From Acidobacteriota bacterium (GTDB lineage Bacteria; Acidobacteriota; Thermoanaerobaculia; Multivoradales; SZUA-115), in NCBI GenBank assembly GCA_003231035.1, contig QIHU01000496.1:1-7127 (forward strand): a stretch of 7,127 bases of DNA, written 5' to 3'. Position numbers and translations under genes: made by a program. Each line of letters starts with the position of its first letter. Within the stretch, counting starts at the first letter, position 1. The notes under the pieces are model-generated. The model made no database searches, was not told the origin of the DNA, and saw only the letters and a program-made list of their open reading frames with translations. Of this stretch, positions 4,901 to 7,127 are shown piece by piece.

Positions 4901-7004
4901 CCTAGGGAGGCGGACGCTGACCCGAGATGTCAATGCGGGAGACCGAATCGTACACTCCATCAAGTATGACGGGGCCGGCGGCCAAGGCGTCGGCAGGGTG
5001 TGGAAGATGGTGCGCCACAATTGGGTGGAACTCCCGTGGACCGCCGCCTCCGGCGAGGAAGACGTGACCGTCCACCAGATCCGCGGCTACAACGGGATCA
5101 ACGGAGCCCTGTCGTGGCAGCGGACCAAGGTCAAGTTCCCCGGCGAGGCCGCCTTCAACTTCGACCGCAACTTCGATCACGACGATCTCGGTAACCTCGA
5201 CTGGATCAAGTACCCGCGCTGTATCCACGCGACCTGCTCAGCCACCACCGGGCCGGCGAGGGAGGTGACTTCGATCTTCGATCAGGGCTCTCTCGTCGAG
5301 GTCGAAGGCTGGGCTCCCAGCCTGTCCTACGGCTCCGCCGGGACGGTGAGCGCCGTCGTCCACTCCAATGGCGTCACCGACCACCGGGAACCCGATCCCG
5401 ACCGCCCCCTCAGGGCCCAGCGGCTCTACACCTCGGGAGCGTCGAGCGATTGGAACTCGGGGCTCTACCTCTACGACGGAGCGGGCAACATCTCGGCCCT
5501 CGGTGGCGACGGATTCTCCTACGACGGCGTTAGCCGCCTGACCGATGCCGCGGTCGGCGACTACGCCCAATCGTTCACCTACGACATCTTTGGCAATATG
5601 ACGTCGTACGCGACCACCCACCCGAGTACGGGAACTCAGACGGTGACCCTCGGGATCGATTCCTCGACCAACCGCTTAAGCGCCGCGTCCTACGATGGTG
5701 CCGGCAACGTCACCTCGTGGGGGGGCGTCGTACAGACCTTTGGCGTGACCAACCAGATCGAGACGGTCGGCTCGCGCTGGACCTATCTCTATGACACCGA
5801 CGGAGAGCGGGTCGCGGCGATCGACTGGACCGGCTCTATTGCGCAACGTGAGATGACCTTCACGGTGCGCGATCAGGGCAACCGGGTGCTCACTCAGTTC
5901 TCGCTCGTCGGTGCGGACAGCTCCGGGAACTGGGCGAGGAAACGCGATTACATCCATGCTGGCCGCCAGCTCCTCGCCTCCGAAACCGGCAACGGCACCG
6001 CGCACCACTACCACCTCGACCACCTCGGTAGTCCCCGCTTGCTGACCGACGCCTCGGGGACGACTCTCAGCGATCACCTCTTCCTGCCCTACGGCGCCGA
6101 AGTGACGGCGCCCGGTACCGATCCGATCAAGTTCACCGGTCACGAGCGCGACTTTGCAACCGGTCTTGACTACATGCACGCTCGTCACTACGCGAGCGCC
6201 CTGGGCCGATTCCACAGTGTCGACCCGAATCTCGGTGTCGCGGCAAGCCCGCAGAGCTTCAACCGCTACGCCTATGTGATGGGCAACCCTCTCTCCCTGG
6301 TCGATCCTGACGGTCGGCTGTGGACCAGAGCCGAAGCTCGGCAGAAGATCCGGCTGCTCGCTGGCGCTGTCGGCGCGGCGTCCAGATTTGCTCCGAACCC
6401 GGCTATCAGGCTCGGTGTGGCCAAGGTTGGGGGAGCAATTTACCTCGGCAGCCTGGCCGAAGAAGCTCTGTGGTCAGTCGGTATCGGCTTCTTCAATCAA
6501 GACCCCTACAGTATTAGTCTGGGGGATGCCATCGCATTCCAGCTTCGGGAGTCACACCGCCAGACGTATTCCATTCAGACCACTCCTCCGAAGCGTAAGA
6601 GAAACAAAAGTCAGAGTAATTCTGGAGACGGCGAGTGCGAGGGGTGTATGCGCTTCGAAGGGTCGATTGACGTCGTCGGCGATGCACCTGTGGAGATCAG
6701 CGCGGAGCCCTTGCCCATCGACCCGAACGGGTCGGGAGTCAGCGGTGACACACAGGTCTCCGGTAGCGGCCTGGTCTGTGGCAGTGGCAACAACTGTGTC
6801 CAGGTCTCGATCTCGGGCACGGCCCAAGAAGTGAACCGGGAACTCGAACGCCTCGCGGGTGAACTCAGAGCCTTGGAGGGGCTCAACGGCCTTCTTTCGG
6901 GTAGTTGCCAGGTTAATCCCTCCACCTGCGCGCTCGGACGCTCTGGCGGCGGCGGCGGCGGTGGTAGCGGCGTTGGTTCCTGGTCGGTGATCTACTTCTA
7001 TTGA
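1986..7004 (+). CDS. Secreted RHS/YD-repeat protein with RHS core and variable C-terminal tip (1672 aa)
   Basis: RHS/YD-repeat proteins build a large beta-cage that encloses a C-terminal cargo, often a toxin released after self-cleavage at the core. Residues 1-33 are a signal peptide (MRILRF, long Leu/Ala/Gly core, SPAWS). The mature start carries the motif GFDPERSYQAGVVDHVDLFS then a LALTIPIGP strand (41-71). Residues about 70-700 are Tyr/Trp/Asp-rich beta sequence with no PAAR or other type VI loading domain seen. Recognisable YD motifs begin at residues 716, 900, 923, 970, 1163, 1179, 1199, 1236 and 1269. The RHS core spans about 1340-1444 (YHLDHLGSPRLL through NRYAYVMGNPLSLVDPDGR), and 1445-1672 is a tip I do not recognise. 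The mature protein has 16 Cys by my count, consistent with disulfides outside the cytoplasm. The frame is intact and the length is near the upper range of the family. Identity is firm; the target and any toxin role are unknown. Confidence 0.97.
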   Translation: MRILRFVGLSTGLSTGLLAASLGLLLASSPAWSMHPNHPIGFDPERSYQAGVVDHVDLFSGSLALTIPIGPFALTYSSNVWTYEQVFDPSTAQIYTQALPNRERSAGLGWHLGWGEIYSPSHWYNPSGKWLYISPDGGRHTFYDQLHKDEDDGEANTLYSRDGTYLRLRKISGCKVLIDAPSGTTRSFLAPTCGGGTTHRLTKVWSAQASESDPDFTVTYDADFLNWTMTDRWGRSHHVELTDQYSWINRVVTRVDIESVGGLRAIYDFTYDDIQVDRSCKDDDPSTGTRIRLPHLVRIDLPDGGAYAMKDGPDRFYYNNCSGGMDDNPGVLTGLIQPTLGKLEWDFQQYEFPPGDNNSVFNTSAGVEYRRMRWADGSLHGEWRYKSAGYWPAGGEDPEMHTQVKYPTGDCSKHYFNARYWLTPSQGKGWERGLPFSYENELDGKYLSSEIWTSSTAGGSCAGTKLRSTYVKYRKDQLPGSGPQSRWLDRNRMVKESRVVYHDDGDRYSEVVNFDFDGLGHFRQTVRRGTFWSGSSNNEKRTTVQQYNPSGGTYPGSFVPIDPSAPWILGLFSFVQDTELDALGETVSKTEYGFDVSTGALTCTRTLTAGSSRGADDLLTTFTRDSLGKITDVKDFGGDLQTLTTGAGLGLCGTTPAQPEYWTHSTYQYGVVKTRQPYDGLGNPVLFLTYDVDLDPSTGRVLVSRDPNGLATTFSYDISGRTIAADPAEGAKTTMTYQNASVSDPASITTRQVVVDGGVSPGLTVLTESQRLFDDFGRSWKQRRKIPAGVWVEQETLFNARGWTTSVSTWGNLLKRTQYLDYDPFARAATIRPPEGSTHDVLVDYTGDRWVSTRRKVAGTSGEGYVSTIRELDRYGRLRKLLEPSGSGGIAGMTSTTYLYDVDRRMTRSLSGSKSAQIRSFSYDNRGFRLSETHPEKGTTGNGSVSYFDFDSKGRVHRLLDGPHQLSYQYDALGRRTLTRDVNAGDRIVHSIKYDGAGGQGVGRVWKMVRHNWVELPWTAASGEEDVTVHQIRGYNGINGALSWQRTKVKFPGEAAFNFDRNFDHDDLGNLDWIKYPRCIHATCSATTGPAREVTSIFDQGSLVEVEGWAPSLSYGSAGTVSAVVHSNGVTDHREPDPDRPLRAQRLYTSGASSDWNSGLYLYDGAGNISALGGDGFSYDGVSRLTDAAVGDYAQSFTYDIFGNMTSYATTHPSTGTQTVTLGIDSSTNRLSAASYDGAGNVTSWGGVVQTFGVTNQIETVGSRWTYLYDTDGERVAAIDWTGSIAQREMTFTVRDQGNRVLTQFSLVGADSSGNWARKRDYIHAGRQLLASETGNGTAHHYHLDHLGSPRLLTDASGTTLSDHLFLPYGAEVTAPGTDPIKFTGHERDFATGLDYMHARHYASALGRFHSVDPNLGVAASPQSFNRYAYVMGNPLSLVDPDGRLWTRAEARQKIRLLAGAVGAASRFAPNPAIRLGVAKVGGAIYLGSLAEEALWSVGIGFFNQDPYSISLGDAIAFQLRESHRQTYSIQTTPPKRKRNKSQSNSGDGECEGCMRFEGSIDVVGDAPVEISAEPLPIDPNGSGVSGDTQVSGSGLVCGSGNNCVQVSISGTAQEVNRELERLAGELRALEGLNGLLSGSCQVNPSTCALGRSGGGGGGGSGVGSWSVIYFY
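2013..2036 (+). repeat. 12-bp tandem duplication in the RHS signal peptide
   Basis: TCCACTGGCCTC at 2013-2024 is followed at once by TCCACTGGCCTT at 2025-2036. The in-frame duplication produces STGL-STGL in the hydrophobic core of the signal peptide, lengthening it by four residues. It looks like a recent slippage or duplication event. Confidence 0.7.
6003..6317 (+). other. RHS-associated core domain (residues 1340-1444)
   Basis: This segment encodes the family's hallmark core. It starts with YHLDHLGSPRLLTD (1342 on), continues with FLPYGAE, KFTGHERDFATGLDYMHARH and GRFHSVDP, and ends with NRYAYVMGNPLSLVDPDGR. In characterised TcC/RHS proteins a conserved Arg and two Asp in this region form an aspartyl-protease-like site that cuts just after the final DPxG motif. 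The equivalent residues here appear to be R1400, D1413 and D1440, so self-cleavage near residues 1443-1446 is plausible. The junction reads DPDG-R-L-W where the commonest form is DPxG-L, so one extra residue sits between the Gly and the Leu. Confidence 0.9.
6318..7001 (+). other. Variable C-terminal tip of the RHS protein (residues 1445-1672)
   Basis: This is the region where RHS proteins carry an exchangeable cargo. In order: an Ala/Gly-rich, partly hydrophobic stretch (1457-1503, including LLAGAVGAASRF and LWSVGIGFF); a basic patch KRKRNK at 1536-1541; a beta-like, Gly/Ser-rich segment with Cys pairs at 1551/1554, 1598/1604 and 1641/1648; a short amphipathic helix (1614-1638) with V1616, L1620, L1623, L1627 and L1630 in heptad spacing; a seven-Gly run; and the aromatic end WSVIYFY. 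I see no HNH, GHH, deaminase, ADP-ribosyltransferase, ParB-like or other familiar toxin signature. Around 6591-6626 the DNA is only about 36% GC by hand count, with AGA, AAA, AGT and AAT codons unlike the rest of the gene, which fits a separately acquired tip. Confidence 0.75.
6945..6965 (+). repeat. GGC/GGT microsatellite encoding seven glycines
   Basis: Five perfect GGC triplets (6945-6959) are followed by two GGT triplets, encoding G1654-G1660 twelve residues from the C-terminus. The run probably acts as a flexible linker to the aromatic end. Being a perfect triplet repeat, it could change length by slippage without breaking the frame. Confidence 0.8.
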
Positions 7005-7127
7005 TCGTCGGTGATTGGAAGCTGCCCACCGCTGAGAGTTAGTCTCATGTCCAGCCCACCGGCGCAGGTTCTTCTGTGTCGGTGGGCTGGTGAGAAGATA
7101 AGGGAGAACTGAGTATTCCTCTGGGTA
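7005..7127 (+). other. 3' flank of the RHS gene without a supported gene
   Basis: No credible coding start follows the RHS stop within the window. The octamer GCCCACCG occurs at 7024-7031 and again at 7054-7061, and its complement CGGTGGGC at 7080-7087. A small 5-bp hairpin, TGAGA/TCTCA (7033-7037 with 7043-7047), lies between the two direct copies. From 7091 to the end the sequence is purine-rich and featureless. Confidence 0.6.
7051..7090 (+). terminator. Perfect 11-bp inverted repeat, probable terminator or 3' stabilising hairpin
   Basis: CCAGCCCACCG (7051-7061) and CGGTGGGCTGG (7080-7090) are perfect inverted complements with an 18-base spacer, 46 bases after the RHS stop. No T-run follows on either strand, so it is not a textbook intrinsic terminator. 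GC-rich hairpins lacking a U-tract are nevertheless common at gene ends in high-GC bacteria and may end transcription or protect the mRNA 3' end. Confidence 0.5.

Noticed and set aside
4131..5807. The repeated YD motifs as DNA repeats or a CRISPR-like array
   Set aside because: The repetition is at the protein level (degenerate YD motifs at irregular spacing); there are no identical DNA repeats or regular spacers.
7011..7112. Small open frame after the RHS gene that could be an immunity protein (GTG at 7011 or ATG at 7048)
   Set aside because: It has only 33 or 21 codons, no ribosome binding site, and overlaps the strong inverted repeat. If an immunity gene exists it lies beyond the window.

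Overview
The window is GC-rich bacterial DNA with three convincing genes. All three encode proteins with Sec-type signal peptides, so the products should act outside the cytoplasm. The base composition, and the opening of the large protein (a short His/Pro-rich mature start, then a GFDP...YQAG...D.VDLFSG.L.L.IPIG pattern), suggest a free-living Gram-negative soil or marine bacterium. Acidobacteriota (Thermoanaerobaculia-like) is my best guess. It rests on family recognition from memory and not on a search.

Layout. (1) 16-999, minus strand: a 327-aa exported protein with an STN-like (secretin/TonB short N-terminal) domain, four HEAT repeats at an exact 31-residue period and an extremely acidic tail. 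(2) 1000-1338: a divergent intergenic region with two exact TTGACA hexamers and a strongly structured leader, including a loosely tRNA-like fold around 1179-1260. (3) 1339-1971, plus strand: a 210-aa exported protein of unrecognised family with a strong ribosome binding site. (4) 1986-7004, plus strand, 14 bases downstream with its own AGGAG: a 1672-aa secreted RHS/YD-repeat protein with a complete RHS core and a 228-residue variable C-terminal tip. (5) 7005-7127: a 3' untranslated region with a perfect 11-bp inverted repeat, probably a transcription terminator or mRNA-stabilising hairpin.

How they may work together. The 210-aa protein and the RHS protein look like one two-gene operon. The RHS protein has no PAAR, VgrG-binding or other type VI delivery domain visible; it carries its own Sec signal. 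The simplest reading is an envelope or extracellular RHS shell with a disulfide-rich tip, made together with a small periplasmic partner. The divergent STN-HEAT protein may share regulation. A toxin activity in the tip is possible by family analogy, but I recognise no toxin motif, and no immunity gene follows within the window. No mobile element, CRISPR array, rRNA or functional tRNA was found.
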